Source: Rhizobium sp. BK196
GTDB taxonomy: Bacteria > Pseudomonadota > Alphaproteobacteria > Rhizobiales > Rhizobiaceae
Direction of reading: 5' to 3'
DNA length: 64,000 nucleotides
Assembly: GCF_014193255.1 (NCBI RefSeq)
Contig: NZ_JACHZB010000003.1
Span: forward strand, 434,001-498,000
Translations under genes and position numbers: made by a program
Shown here: positions 44,546 through 53,552 of the stretch, piece by piece
How the letters are laid out: each line of letters starts with the position of its first letter
Position numbering within the stretch: position 1 is the first letter of the stretch
The notes under the pieces: model-generated
Database searches by the model: none
What the model was told of the DNA's origin: nothing
Seen by the model: only the letters and a program-made list of their open reading frames with translations

Positions 44546-44631
44546 AGTCGCTAAAGAATTCGACAGCGGCGAAAGGCGAGCAGTGGTCTCATGATCCTGC
44601 CCCAAACGGGGCCCAACCGGAGGATGACAAG

Positions 44632-44796
44632 ATGAAGAAGACCACATGCGCTGCCTGCGACTGCGAACTCGGGCCGGATGCCATCAGCGTGAAGCTTGGC
44701 GGCAAGACCGTTGAAGTCTGTTGCGAGGAATGTGCGCAGGCGCTCGGAGAAGCGGAGGCTGCTGCGGCATCCGCACCCGCAGCCAGCAAGGATTGA
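44632..44796 (+). CDS. Cysteine-rich metal-binding microprotein (54 aa)
   Basis: A 54-residue protein starting MKKTTCAACDCELGPDAISV. Cysteines at 6, 9 and 11 and at 30, 31 and 34 form a CxxCxC...CCxxC arrangement reminiscent of TRASH/YHS-like metal-binding knuckles, followed by an Ala-rich tail. CCGGAGG lies in front of the ATG, and a terminator follows three bases after the stop. Together with the Cys-rich AraC regulator upstream it suggests a metal or redox response unit. The protein is too short for a confident family call. Confidence 0.75.
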   Translation: MKKTTCAACDCELGPDAISVKLGGKTVEVCCEECAQALGEAEAAAASAPAASKD

Positions 44797-44798
44797 AA

Positions 44799-44830
44799 AA
44801 GGGCCGCGCCGGCAAGGTGCGGCCCTTTCT
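44799..44830 (+). terminator. Terminator after the Cys-rich microprotein
   Basis: AAGGGCCGC / GCGGCCCTT is a perfect 9-bp stem followed by a T-rich tail (TTCTTGCTTTTC). It also faces the end of the convergent MATE gene. Confidence 0.8.
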
Positions 44831-44841
44831 TGCTTTTCTTT

Positions 44842-46209
44842 TCAAGCGGGCAGCAGACCATAGCGCCAGCCGAGCCGCCTTGCATTGCGCGCAAGCACAG
44901 TGAAGGCCAGCAGGAACATGCAGGCCTCGGCAAAGACCGGCACCATCCAGATGCCCATCTCCCCGAACGCACGCGGCAGCAGGAAAGTCAGCGGCAGCGT
45001 GAAGAGATAGGCGCGCGACAGGCCGAAGATCGCTGCGCGTCTGGCATCGCCGATCGCCTGGAAATAGCCAGACAGCACCATCATCTGGCCGAACAGAAAA
45101 TAGGCGCCGATCGTCCATGGCAGGATGCGCGAGACCTCGGCAATGACGACGGGGTCGGCAACGAAGACATGGCCGAGGCGACTAGCCAGCAATTCCACCG
45201 TGATCTCTACGCCGGTGCAGTAGACGAGGGCTGTGATCAGGGCAACTTGCAGGCTGCGACCGACACGCTCGGAAAGGCCGGCTCCATAATTGTTGCCGCA
45301 GATCGTCTGGAAGGCGATGTTGAGGCCGAGCAGCGGCAGATAGGCGACGGTCATCACACGGGTGATGATGCCGTACGCCCCGACGGTTGCGGCGTAATCG
45401 CCCTCGCCCCAGATTGACAGGTTGAAGATCACGGCTGCCGAGCAGAGCGAGATGCCGATGAAGCCGAGGCTCATCGGCGCGCCAAGTGCCATGATCGGCC
45501 GCCAGTCCGAAAGTGGAAAGCGGGTGGCCGGGCGGAGCGCGCGCTCGTTGCGCCAGCGGTAGATCAGCACGGCAACCAGGCAGATCGCCTGGGCGAGCAC
45601 CGAGCCCACCGCCGAGCCGGCCACACCCCATCCAAGGATCGCCATGAAGAACCAATTGGCGGCGATGTTGAGTGCCGTGGCGGCAAGCATCACCATGGTC
45701 ATGAAGCCGATCCGGCCTTCGCTGCGCAAGGCATCGATATTGAGCGACAGGAAGAAGGCGATGGGCGCGGCACCGGCCATGATACCCATGAAGGTGCGGG
45801 CATTTTCGGCAACTGCGAGGTCACCACTTGCCGCATTTGCGACGATGGTCCAGCCGACCGTCCAGTAGATCACGTTGATAACAAGCACCACCACGATTGC
45901 CAGCACATGGGCAGCCGCGAACGTGCGCCGGGCAGCATCGCGATTGCCTGCGCCGAGTTCACGGGCAAGGATGCTCGCCATACCGTTCGAGACGAGCGAC
46001 TGGAGGGCGACCAGCATCATCAGGCCGGGGAAGATCAGTGTGACGGCGGAAAGTGCGCCAGCCCCGACATAGGCACCGAGGAAATAGGCGTCCACCACGG
46101 CGAACAGGCCGTTGATAGTGGTGATGAGAATGATCGGCAGCGCAGTGCGGACAAAAACCGCAGGCAGCGGACCGGTCAGAAAGGCATTGGTTTCAGAGCG
46201 TGAGGTCAT
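44842..46209 (-). CDS. MATE-family efflux transporter
   Basis: A 455-residue inner-membrane protein with about twelve hydrophobic helices in two repeated halves, the layout of multidrug and toxic compound extrusion (MatE) antiporters. Typical blocks are RTALPIILITTINGLFAVVDAYFLGAYVG near the N terminus and the mirror-like GAPMSLGFIGISLCSAAV in the second half. The start MTSRSETNAF is chosen because 32 further upstream codons are basic and non-family. The substrate cannot be inferred. Convergent with the AraC/Cys-rich unit. Confidence 0.9.
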   Translation of the reverse strand: MTSRSETNAFLTGPLPAVFVRTALPIILITTINGLFAVVDAYFLGAYVGAGALSAVTLIFPGLMMLVALQSLVSNGMASILARELGAGNRDAARRTFAAAHVLAIVVVLVINVIYWTVGWTIVANAASGDLAVAENARTFMGIMAGAAPIAFFLSLNIDALRSEGRIGFMTMVMLAATALNIAANWFFMAILGWGVAGSAVGSVLAQAICLVAVLIYRWRNERALRPATRFPLSDWRPIMALGAPMSLGFIGISLCSAAVIFNLSIWGEGDYAATVGAYGIITRVMTVAYLPLLGLNIAFQTICGNNYGAGLSERVGRSLQVALITALVYCTGVEITVELLASRLGHVFVADPVVIAEVSRILPWTIGAYFLFGQMMVLSGYFQAIGDARRAAIFGLSRAYLFTLPLTFLLPRAFGEMGIWMVPVFAEACMFLLAFTVLARNARRLGWRYGLLPA

Positions 46210-46246
46210 GGACGGAATCCGGGTGCTACGGGCAGCAATTTGGCGA

Positions 46247-46702
46247 TCAGATATCGAGAACGAGATGCGGCAGACCGTTGGAGGTCTTGCGCGGCGAAAC
46301 GCCATTCTCGTCGATCTGGGCGTGGATGCGCTGTCGGAAGGCCGAGAAGCTCTCGAAGGTCACGACATCAACAGGCTCATCGAAATGGATGGTGATCCTG
46401 TAGAATTCGCTGCCCGGGACGGCCGCAAGCGCCAGAACCTTGCCGGTGAAGGGCTGGTTCAGATAACGCCCGCTGACATGGGCGCCGACGAAAATCGGCG
46501 AGGCGGGTTTGTCATTGGGCTTGGCAGCGAGGGCAGAGAGCGTATTCCAGTCGCGGGCGCCATATTGGCGGGCGATCAGTTCGAGAGCGGCGGCATGGCT
46601 CATCTCGCTGCCGCGCTCGGTCATGGCCTGGCGCAAGCGCTTTGCCTGGGCCTTCAGCTCGTCGATCGGTGGATAGGTCATAGTCATAGTGGTACGAGTC
46701 AC
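46247..46702 (-). CDS. Glyoxalase-superfamily-annotated small protein
   Basis: A 151-residue protein. Its N-terminal part (IDELKAQAKRLRQAMTERGSEMSHAAALELIARQYGARDWNTL) is a recurrent helical module in rhizobial proteins often annotated as glyoxalase superfamily. The C-terminal part (FVGAHVSGRYLNQPFTGKVLALA ... YRITIHFDEPVDVVTF) is beta-rich. A GTG start at 46702 is supported by AAAGG nine bases upstream, while the internal ATG at 46687 has none. The catalytic function is unproven. Confidence 0.6.
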   Translation of the reverse strand: MTRTTMTMTYPPIDELKAQAKRLRQAMTERGSEMSHAAALELIARQYGARDWNTLSALAAKPNDKPASPIFVGAHVSGRYLNQPFTGKVLALAAVPGSEFYRITIHFDEPVDVVTFESFSAFRQRIHAQIDENGVSPRKTSNGLPHLVLDI

Positions 46703-47046
46703 GGGTTCAGCCTTTCAAAGGCATGCCATTCGACTGTCAGGGGGGGCTCGCATTGCCGTCAGTCAGCATGCATTGGGGCTGTGACCATGATCGCGAGGGC
46801 TTCACCATGGATGTTTCATCCGCGAGCAGCAGGTGCCTCGAACCGGCTTCTCTATGCGCGACCACGGACGCCAAGTCAATGATGGCGCAGGCTTAACTGA
46901 AGATTGGGCGGATTCTGAACAGTATAGCCTGCAATAAAAGCGTTATGCCGTTAGGTTTTGCACAAGCTTTCAATTTTAAGATGGTTGTTCAGCAGATGTA
47001 AGTATTCACGCGTTAAAATCTGATCGTACAACAAGCGGAGGCTGAT
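46703..47046. other. 344-bp intergenic region, no gene seen
   Basis: It separates the minus-strand glyoxalase-like gene from the PilZ-like gene. The right half is AT-rich (46915-47010) and suits a promoter region. No hairpin or coding frame is supported. Confidence 0.4.
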
Positions 47047-47397
47047 ATGGCCTTTCAGATGCACCTCGACACAGAACATCCCAAGCCCGAAGAGGCTTAC
47101 AGGGAGTTCAACCTCGACCGGCCCGGCAACATCATCTTCGTCGGCCACCATCTCAGCACCGGCACGCAAGTGCGCTGCCTGATCCGCACCATCACGCTCG
47201 CCGGCGCGCTGCTGGAAGTCAGCCCCAGCCTGGAAATGCCGCAGAATTTCTTCCTGGAAATCCTCGGCATCCATGACGAGATCGGCGCGACCGTGGTCAA
47301 GCGCGAAGACGAGTTCGTGACCATCAGCTTCAACATGCTGCTGAACCCCGAATTCCTGCATCACGTGCTGCGGCTGAGTTTCGAAACCAGCCTGTGA
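47047..47397 (+). CDS. PilZ-like domain protein 1
   Basis: A 116-residue protein with a PilZ-type beta-barrel pattern (GTQVRCLIRTITLAGALLEVS ... NFFLEILGIHDEIGATVVKREDEFVTISF). It shares the layout 'x-LxILG' and the following strand with the second PilZ-like protein at 48499. The classical RxxxR and D/NxSxxG c-di-GMP motifs are not obvious, so ligand binding is uncertain. It is monocistronic and convergent with the host-attachment gene. Confidence 0.6.
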   Translation: MAFQMHLDTEHPKPEEAYREFNLDRPGNIIFVGHHLSTGTQVRCLIRTITLAGALLEVSPSLEMPQNFFLEILGIHDEIGATVVKREDEFVTISFNMLLNPEFLHHVLRLSFETSL

Positions 47398-47469
47398 TTC
47401 CCTCATTTTCGGCCATATAAAAAGCGCGGGCCGTTTGACCCGCGCTGGAAGAGCGATAGCTTGCGGCGA

Positions 47470-47916
47470 TCAGGCGGCAAGATACCGCTCGATCTGATCG
47501 ACGGGAAGGTTGGTATAATCCTTCGCCACCTCGGCTGAGATCGCTGCCTGCGTATCGGCGCTGAGATTGGGACGCAGCGTGCCGAGCGCACGCGGAGGCG
47601 CCACCAGAACGATGCGCCTTGCCTCCTTCTCATGCACGAGTTCATCGAGTTTTACCGCAACTTCTCTCAGGAAGTCGGCTTCGGCCTGGTCCTGCCAATC
47701 GGTCTCTTCCATGGCGCTGCCGCTGAGCCCGTCCGGGGCATAGGCGCGGCCCGGCTTGTCGGTACCAAGCTCACGGGTCGGCTGATTGGGCTGTGTGAGA
47801 GTTTCACGGACCTGAAGGTTCATCAGCTCGGCGTCACCTGCATTCTGCAGGATCAAGGCTTTTGCCCCATCGCACACGACGACCCAGGATTCCCAGGGAA
47901 CTTTGACATCTGTCAT
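47470..47916 (-). CDS. Host attachment protein family member
   Basis: A 148-residue protein of the 'protein required for attachment to host cells' family (pfam10116). The N terminus WVVVCDGAKALILQNAGD is diagnostic, and a C-terminal VHEKEARRIVLVAPPRALGTLRPNL resembles the archaeal eRF1-like/Host_attach fold. In Agrobacterium such a gene was linked to plant attachment, but homologues occur widely in non-symbiotic bacteria, so the role here is uncertain. Confidence 0.85.
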   Translation of the reverse strand: MTDVKVPWESWVVVCDGAKALILQNAGDAELMNLQVRETLTQPNQPTRELGTDKPGRAYAPDGLSGSAMEETDWQDQAEADFLREVAVKLDELVHEKEARRIVLVAPPRALGTLRPNLSADTQAAISAEVAKDYTNLPVDQIERYLAA

Positions 47917-48498
47917 TTCAGTTTCCTCGCTTTCATCATTGGAAGCAGCGCATCGTTAAGAGAAAACGCCCGGCAATTGAAAGAGTTCGGGAAAAATCTG
48001 CCCAAAGAGAATCAACCGCGATCCGGAAGGCAGGACATAGCGCAGAAGGGACAAAGCGGGAGATCGAAGACGATGATGATAGCGCTCACTGCCTGCGCCG
48101 GCTGCCTCGACGCCCGCACGTCCTACGGCGATCAATTAGGCAAAGGGATGCCTCCCTGGCGCTTCTCCATGGTGCCATTTTGGGACTCGCGGCTTACGGC
48201 CCCTGCAACATCCCTCGTTTGTCGACACGAAAGGACTGGCCGCTCGCCATGAGCCTCTGGTGGATATTGTTTAGGCGAACCTTTCCGGTTGCGCCCGATG
48301 CCTGCTGAGGGCCATTGCTCGCATGCCGGCCTAACGTCCGCCGGTTTATTCCCAAGAGGGTACAATAGATGTGCCGCTACCGCACAAATCTCAAACTCGT
48401 TAAAACTGTAATTTTATATTTGACGAATGTGAAAAGCATTCGTGTGAGCCTCTCCGTCGAACAGCCCGAAATTTGAACTGTCTGACGGAGAATGCGAA
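47917..48498. other. 582-bp intergenic region; possible non-coding RNA or repeat
   Basis: No frame here has convincing coding character. The GC-rich segment 48120-48360 is followed by GAGGGTACAATAG and an AT-rich stretch that could be the promoter of the PilZ gene. A short GTGC...GCAC hairpin lies near 48372. It may contain an sRNA or dispersed repeat, which I cannot name. Confidence 0.35.
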
Positions 48499-48897
48499 AT
48501 GGAAATGCTCCGCGCAACGCACCTCGCCACGGTGAAGTCGGCTGTCTACGACATTCGCTGGGAGGAGTTCAACGTCAAGCGGCCGGCCCGTATCGTCGCC
48601 GTTCGTCCCTGCCTGACCGGAATTTCGATACGCAGCGCCGAAATTCTCGAGATTTCCCAGGGCGGCGCGACCTTCGTCGTGTCCACCACGGCCGGCCTGC
48701 CCAAGCATTATTACCTGAACATCCTGGGGCTTGCCTATCGCATCGGCTGTGCCGAGGTCTACCGCCATCACGAACGCATCGGTGTTCGCTTCATCAACCT
48801 CATCGAACTGGATGTCCTGCGCAAGGTAGTGCGCGCCGACTTCATGATCGGCAATACCGAAGCGATCGACGCGCGCCGCAACGGCAAGCGCGTCTGA
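48499..48897 (+). CDS. PilZ domain protein 2
   Basis: A 132-residue protein with RPARIVAVRPCLTGISIRSAEILEISQGGATFVVSTTAGLP ... YYLNILGLAYRIGCAEVYRHHERIGVRFINL. This fits a PilZ barrel with the ISxGGA motif (D/NxSxxG-like) and GVRF strand. PilZ proteins bind cyclic di-GMP, but the N-terminal RxxxR is not clear-cut. The ATG at 48499 has GGAG eight bases upstream. It probably tunes motility or envelope functions, as other rhizobial PilZ proteins do. Confidence 0.7.
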   Translation: MEMLRATHLATVKSAVYDIRWEEFNVKRPARIVAVRPCLTGISIRSAEILEISQGGATFVVSTTAGLPKHYYLNILGLAYRIGCAEVYRHHERIGVRFINLIELDVLRKVVRADFMIGNTEAIDARRNGKRV

Positions 48898-48991
48898 GCA
48901 GTCGCGAGCGTGAAATAATCTTGCTTGCCTTGGCAAAGCGAGAGCCTATTGTTGCGCGGCTTTTTCAACAGTTTCGGGAAATTACCCTCGC

Positions 48992-50104
48992 ATGTCTGCC
49001 TTCTCGCGCTTCACGCCACTCGCCAGCGCCCTGCCCTCCACCGTTCCTTTCGTCGGCCCCGAGGCCATCGAGCGCCAGCGTGGCCTGAAGGTCAAAGCGC
49101 GCATCGGCGCCAATGAAAACGGTTTCGGCCCGGCTCCCTCGGTCATTGCCGCAATGCGGGAACAGGTCGGCGGTATCTGGAAGTACAACGATCCGGAAAA
49201 CTACGCTCTGCGCGAGGCGCTCGCCGCCCATCTCGGCGTGACACCGGCCAATATCGCCATCGGCGGCGGCATCGATGAATTGCTCGGGCAGATCGTGCGG
49301 CTGGTGATCGAGCCCGACGGCACCGTCGTCACCTCGCTCGGCGCCTACCCCACCTTCAATTTCCACGTGAACGGTTTCGGTGGCCGGCTGGTCACCGTTC
49401 CCTATGCCGGCGACCGCGAGGATCTCGACGCGCTGCTCGATGCGGTCAAGCGCGAGAACGCACCGCTCGTCTATTTCGCCAATCCCGACAATCCGATGGG
49501 AAGCTGGTGGGATGCCCAAGAGATCGTCGCCTTTGCGCACGCCCTGCCGAAAACTTGCCTGATGATCCTCGATGAAGCCTATAGCGAGACCGGCCCGGCC
49601 TCAGCGCTGCCGTCGATCCAGTCCCTCGTCGACCTGCCGAATATCGTGCGCACCCGCACCTTCTCCAAGGCTTACGGACTTGCCGGCGCCCGCATCGGTT
49701 ATGCTATTTCGACGCCGGGTACGGCGCAGGCCTTCGACAAGATCCGCAACCATTTCGGCATGAACCGGCTTGCGACGGTCGCAGCGCTCGCAGCCCTTAA
49801 GGATCAGGCCTATCTTTCCGAAGTGATCGGGAAAATCCATGCCGCGCGCGACCGGATCGCTGATATTGCCAGGACGAATGGCTTGCAGCCGCTGGTATCC
49901 GCCACCAATTTCGTGGCCGTTGATGCCGGGCGCGATGGCGCTTACGCGCGGGCGATCGTCGACGGATTGATGGAACACGGTGTCTTCATCCGCATGCCGG
50001 GTGTGGCGCCACTCAACCGCTGCATTCGTGTCAGCGTCGGGCCTGAAGCGGACATGGCGCTGCTCGAAGAGGCGCTGCCGCTGGTGCTGAAGAAGCTCGG
50101 CTGA
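48992..50104 (+). CDS. Class I/II PLP aminotransferase, HisC-like
   Basis: A 370-residue pyridoxal-phosphate aminotransferase resembling histidinol-phosphate aminotransferase. ARIGANENGFGPAPSVIAAM is the N-terminal substrate loop, FANPDNPMGSW the NPxNPxG block and MILDEAYSETG the cofactor Asp/Tyr. RTFSKAYGLAGARIGY carries the Schiff-base lysine, and a late RVSVG holds the conserved arginine. Rhizobia carry several HisC paralogues. No his gene is adjacent, so the physiological substrate may be histidinol-phosphate or an aromatic amino acid. Confidence 0.88.
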   Translation: MSAFSRFTPLASALPSTVPFVGPEAIERQRGLKVKARIGANENGFGPAPSVIAAMREQVGGIWKYNDPENYALREALAAHLGVTPANIAIGGGIDELLGQIVRLVIEPDGTVVTSLGAYPTFNFHVNGFGGRLVTVPYAGDREDLDALLDAVKRENAPLVYFANPDNPMGSWWDAQEIVAFAHALPKTCLMILDEAYSETGPASALPSIQSLVDLPNIVRTRTFSKAYGLAGARIGYAISTPGTAQAFDKIRNHFGMNRLATVAALAALKDQAYLSEVIGKIHAARDRIADIARTNGLQPLVSATNFVAVDAGRDGAYARAIVDGLMEHGVFIRMPGVAPLNRCIRVSVGPEADMALLEEALPLVLKKLG

Positions 50105-50262
50105 AAACGAGTAAGCCAGAACGGTAAACCGCGGCCGGCAGAGGACAAGCCGGTCGCGGTTTCCTTCTCCTGGCATCGGCCCCGTCCAAGGTGCCCCGCC
50201 AGCTCCCCTCTTTTGAGGTTGTTATTTTGCTCTTGTCGATTTGTTACCGGAGGGGACGATTT

Positions 50263-50532
50263 TTAGTGGATCGTCATCCATTCGCGGGCGGCGCGCAGCG
50301 CTTCGGCAAGCTGCATCTTGCTCATCGTCGCAGCGACATCGGCGCGCAGCTCGGCTGCGCGGTCGTTGCCCTTGATTGCAGCGATGTTCAGCCACTTGTG
50401 AGCGGAGACGAGATCGATCGCGCAACCACGGCCGGTCGCATACATCAGACCCATTTCGCAGAAGACATCGGCGCTGTTGTTGTCGCCACCCATGGTGGCC
50501 ATTTCAGCATTGTGCATTTCAAAGCGTGCCAT
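50263..50532 (-). CDS. Small Sel1-repeat-like protein
   Basis: An 89-residue protein containing one clear Sel1-type helical repeat (FCEMGLMYATGRGCAIDLVSAHKWLNIAAIKGNDRAAE), followed by a second helical pair. Sel1/TPR-like repeats mediate protein contacts. Related single-repeat proteins are widespread in rhizobia, without known function. The ATG at 50532 lies between AT-rich sequence and the repeat. It is monocistronic. Confidence 0.75.
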   Translation of the reverse strand: MARFEMHNAEMATMGGDNNSADVFCEMGLMYATGRGCAIDLVSAHKWLNIAAIKGNDRAAELRADVAATMSKMQLAEALRAAREWMTIH

Positions 50533-50960
50533 CGGTTCTATCCCTGTTTAGCCTGTTAAGACGTACCCTGTTTTACCTTCGGGCCTTGCCATCTTCTGTA
50601 GCTTCCGGCCTTTCCGGTCCGGCGGGCTTACCCCGCTCGTTTGATGGGTTCACTATGCCAAACGGCTTTCAAAAAACGCCTAAAATGCATGCTTAATTTG
50701 ACGCAAACAAAGTGCAAACGCTTGGTAAAATTGGATTTTTGTTAAACATCGGAATCCCCGCGAATTAAGGATTTTCGCATGCCTTTTACGAAAAATTCAG
50801 ACTTGGAAATTGAGGATTTGTTCACCATGAAATCAGCGTCGATCAGGCGATCAGCAGGAAAACCCTGTCCGGAGGCCGGATTTTCGGCCCTTCCCCCGCG
50901 TATTTACCTTTACGTTCGCGTCAGTTATTTTCGCGCCATTCATATCTCATGGAGGAAGAG
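50533..50960. other. 428-bp intergenic region
   Basis: An AT-rich stretch (50690-50760) probably holds promoters for the divergent Sel1 and DUF2147 genes. A 61-codon frame at 50779-50964 has no ribosome-binding site or recognisable sequence and is not called. Confidence 0.4.
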
Positions 50961-51299
50961 ATGATCCGTACCCTCGTTTTCGCCGGCACGCTGGCACTTG
51001 TTGCAGGCCTTGCACAGGCGGATGAGCCGATTGTCGGCAATTGGAAGACGCGCGCCGGCGATACGGCGGCAATTGCGCCCTGCGGCGGCGCATACTGCAT
51101 CACGTTGAAGACGGGCAAATATGCCGGCAAGAAGATCGGCAGGCTGTCCGGCACCGGCGGCAGCTATAGCGGTGAAATCACCGATCCGGCCGACGACAAG
51201 ACTTATAGCGGCTCGGGCAGCATCTCCGGCAGCTCGCTGAAGATGCAGGGCTGCGTGATGCAGGTCTTCTGCAAAACGCAGACCTGGACTCGCCTCTGA
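50961..51299 (+). CDS. DUF2147 secreted protein
   Basis: A 112-residue exported protein. The signal peptide MIRTLVFAGTLALVAGLAQA is followed by DEPIVGNWKTRAGDTAAIAPCGGAYCITLKTGKYAGKKIG, the DUF2147 core (lipocalin-like, often GxW at the start). It ends CKTQTWTRL with a conserved C-terminal strand. Four cysteines may pair in the periplasm. The ATG at 50961 is preceded by GGAGGAAGAG; an ATG 12 bases upstream overlaps that ribosome-binding site. Function unknown. Confidence 0.85.
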   Translation: MIRTLVFAGTLALVAGLAQADEPIVGNWKTRAGDTAAIAPCGGAYCITLKTGKYAGKKIGRLSGTGGSYSGEITDPADDKTYSGSGSISGSSLKMQGCVMQVFCKTQTWTRL

Positions 51300-51348
51300 A
51301 ACGTTCAGTCTCTGAGAACCTTAGCCGGCCTCAGAAACTGAACGCAAA

Positions 51349-51606
51349 ATGAACCGCCATCTCAGCACCCGTTCAGCCGCATCATGGCAAAACAGCACCA
51401 TGAAGGGCGTATATCGGGGTAAGGACGTGGACGTGTTCATTCTGGCGAGACGGTTTACAATCATAACGCTGTTTGCGGCGATCTTCGCGATTTCGTTTTC
51501 GGCAGTCGTCGTGCGTACCGGCGGCGGCGGCGCACAGCAGTCGCATTTCGGCGCGAACTATACCTGCCTGAAAAGCAGCGGCGGTTACTGCACTGCCATC
51601 CGCTGA
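51349..51606 (+). CDS. Small membrane/exported protein, start uncertain
   Basis: The frame gives up to 85 residues. The credible part is an N-terminal membrane or signal segment (ARRFTIITLFAAIFAISFSAVVV) followed by a short polar tail with two cysteines (YTCLKSSGGYCTAIR). A GTG at 51433 has AAGGA at ideal spacing and would give a 57-residue protein, so the true start may be there rather than at 51349. No family is recognised. Confidence 0.5.
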   Translation: MNRHLSTRSAASWQNSTMKGVYRGKDVDVFILARRFTIITLFAAIFAISFSAVVVRTGGGGAQQSHFGANYTCLKSSGGYCTAIR

Positions 51607-51688
51607 GACCTGGAAGCATATCTGAAAAATCCGGGTCTCAGCCTCCGCGCGTCGTTTGCTTGTTAAAAATGACTCTCTATAATGCCTC

Positions 51689-53191
51689 ATGAGCAAACGA
51701 ATCTATCCCCTGTCCGTTTTTGACATTTCGTCCCCTCCCCCTTTCGAGCCGCAAGCCTTCGATGATCCGGCAAAAGCCGTCGAAGCTTTGACCGAGCTCT
51801 ACGAGCGCAATACCTCCTTCCTGATCGACAGCTTCACTAAGCTTGCGCAAGGGGCGCCGATCACCTGCCGCTATCGCGCCTTCTATCCCCAGGTCAGCAT
51901 CGAGACGACGAGCTTCGGTCATGTCGACTCCCGCCTCTCCTATGGTCATGTTACGGCACCGGGCGTCTATACGACGACCGTCACGCGGCCGAGGCTCTTC
52001 AAGCATTATCTGAAGGAGCAGTTGCTGCTCCTGATGAAGAGCCACAACGTGCCTGTCGTCGTGTCCGAATCCTCGACGCCGATCCCGCTGCATTTTGCTT
52101 TCGGCGAAGGCGCCCACGTGGAAGCGTCTGCGGCGGCTTTCGTCGATATTCCGCTGCGCGATCTCTTCGATACGCCCGACCTCAATACGACCGACGATGA
52201 GATCGCCAATGGCGAGTATCTGCCGCCTCCAGGCGAGCCCTCACCGCTGGCGCCATTCACCGCACAGCGCATCGACTATTCGCTCGCCCGCCTGTCGCAC
52301 TATACGGCGACGGGTGCCGAGCACTTCCAGAACTTCGTGCTGTTTACGAACTACCAGTTCTATATCGACGAGTTCTGCACTTGGGCACGCAAGCTGATGG
52401 CAGAAGGTGGCGAAGGCTACACGGCCTTCGTGGAGCCCGGCAACATCGTCACGCTGGCAGGAGCAAGCGTTCCGGAAACGGATGCCACACTTGCCCGCCT
52501 GCCGCAGATGCCGGCCTATCATCTCAAGAAGAAGGGCCATGCCGGGATCACCATGATCAATATCGGCGTCGGCCCGTCCAACGCCAAGACGATCACCGAC
52601 CACGTGGCCGTGCTTCGCCCGCATGCCTGGCTGATGCTCGGCCATTGCGCCGGCCTGCGCAACAGCCAGCGGCTCGGCGATTACGTTCTGGCGCATGCCT
52701 ATATGCGCGAAGACCATGTACTCGACGACGACCTGCCGGTCTGGGTGCCGATCCCGGCACTTGCCGAAGTGCAGGTGGCGCTCGAGGCTGCCGTTGCCGA
52801 GATCACCGGCTACGAAGGCTTCGAGCTGAAGCGCATCATGCGCACCGGCACGGTCGGCACGATCGACAACCGCAACTGGGAACTGCGCGATCAGGCCGGC
52901 CCGGTGAAGCGCCTGTCGCAGGCCCGCGCCATCGCGCTCGACATGGAATCGGCAACGATTGCCGCCAACGGCTTCCGCTTCCGCGTGCCCTATGGAACGC
53001 TGCTCTGCGTTTCCGATAAGCCGCTGCATGGCGAATTGAAGCTGCCGGGCATGGCGACCGCCTTCTACCGCACGCAGGTTAACCAGCATCTGCAGATCGG
53101 CATAAGAGCAATTCAGAAGCTTGCCGCCATGCCGCCGGAAGCCCTGCATTCGCGTAAGCTGCGCAGCTTCTTCGAAACGGCATTCCAGTAA
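51689..53191 (+). CDS. amn: AMP nucleosidase
   Basis: A 500-residue enzyme that hydrolyses AMP to adenine and ribose 5-phosphate. The N-terminal Amn domain (..RYRAFYPQVSIETTSFGHVDSRLSYGHV..) and the C-terminal PNP/UDP-phosphorylase-fold domain are both present, the latter with ITMINIGVGPSNAKTITDH and LDMESATIAANGFRFRVPYGTLLCVSDKP. Length matches the proteobacterial family. It is followed by a strong terminator and is probably monocistronic. Confidence 0.95.
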   Translation: MSKRIYPLSVFDISSPPPFEPQAFDDPAKAVEALTELYERNTSFLIDSFTKLAQGAPITCRYRAFYPQVSIETTSFGHVDSRLSYGHVTAPGVYTTTVTRPRLFKHYLKEQLLLLMKSHNVPVVVSESSTPIPLHFAFGEGAHVEASAAAFVDIPLRDLFDTPDLNTTDDEIANGEYLPPPGEPSPLAPFTAQRIDYSLARLSHYTATGAEHFQNFVLFTNYQFYIDEFCTWARKLMAEGGEGYTAFVEPGNIVTLAGASVPETDATLARLPQMPAYHLKKKGHAGITMINIGVGPSNAKTITDHVAVLRPHAWLMLGHCAGLRNSQRLGDYVLAHAYMREDHVLDDDLPVWVPIPALAEVQVALEAAVAEITGYEGFELKRIMRTGTVGTIDNRNWELRDQAGPVKRLSQARAIALDMESATIAANGFRFRVPYGTLLCVSDKPLHGELKLPGMATAFYRTQVNQHLQIGIRAIQKLAAMPPEALHSRKLRSFFETAFQ

Positions 53192-53200
53192 GATATCGAG

Positions 53201-53227
53201 GGCAGCCCAGCAGCCGGGCTGCCTTTT
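53201..53227 (+). terminator. Terminator after amn
   Basis: GGCAGCCC / GGGCTGCC is a perfect 8-bp stem with a 7-nt loop followed by TTTTA, ten bases after the amn stop. Confidence 0.8.
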
Positions 53228-53229
53228 AT

Positions 53230-53397
53230 CTAGGCGCTTGCGGCGAGCTGCAGCGCCTGGACAAGGCCGGCAAGCGCGGCGAGCGCGATCACGGTCCTGA
53301 CCAGCACCTTCATCACCTCGGCATTCTCGAGCGGCGGCATCTTGCGTGCACCGCGTGTGACGATCAGATGTGCTATTCCGAATTCAAGCATGCTCAT
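53230..53397 (-). CDS. Small membrane protein (55 aa)
   Basis: A 55-residue protein beginning MSMLEFGIAHLIVTRGARK with a C-terminal membrane segment (VLVRTVIALAALAGLVQALQLAA). The ATG at 53397 follows GAGGAGATGGAG. It is convergent with amn and shares its terminator region. No known family; the start and composition support a real small gene. Confidence 0.55.
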   Translation of the reverse strand: MSMLEFGIAHLIVTRGARKMPPLENAEVMKVLVRTVIALAALAGLVQALQLAASA

Positions 53398-53552
53398 TGC
53401 TCCATCTCCTCGATGTGTTTCGACGGAGCCTTGTCGAGTGTTGTCTCGATCTTTCGACACGCAGGCCGCTAAAAAGATATTTTTCTTCCCTGTCGAAAAG
53501 CGCTTACGCTGTTCGTCCAAGGGCTGTGAAAGCACTGCGTGGAGGATAAGCA

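Noticed and set aside
48132..48365. 77-codon minus-strand frame in the 48-kb gap
   Set aside because: No start signal and no natural composition; kept only as part of a possible RNA or repeat region.
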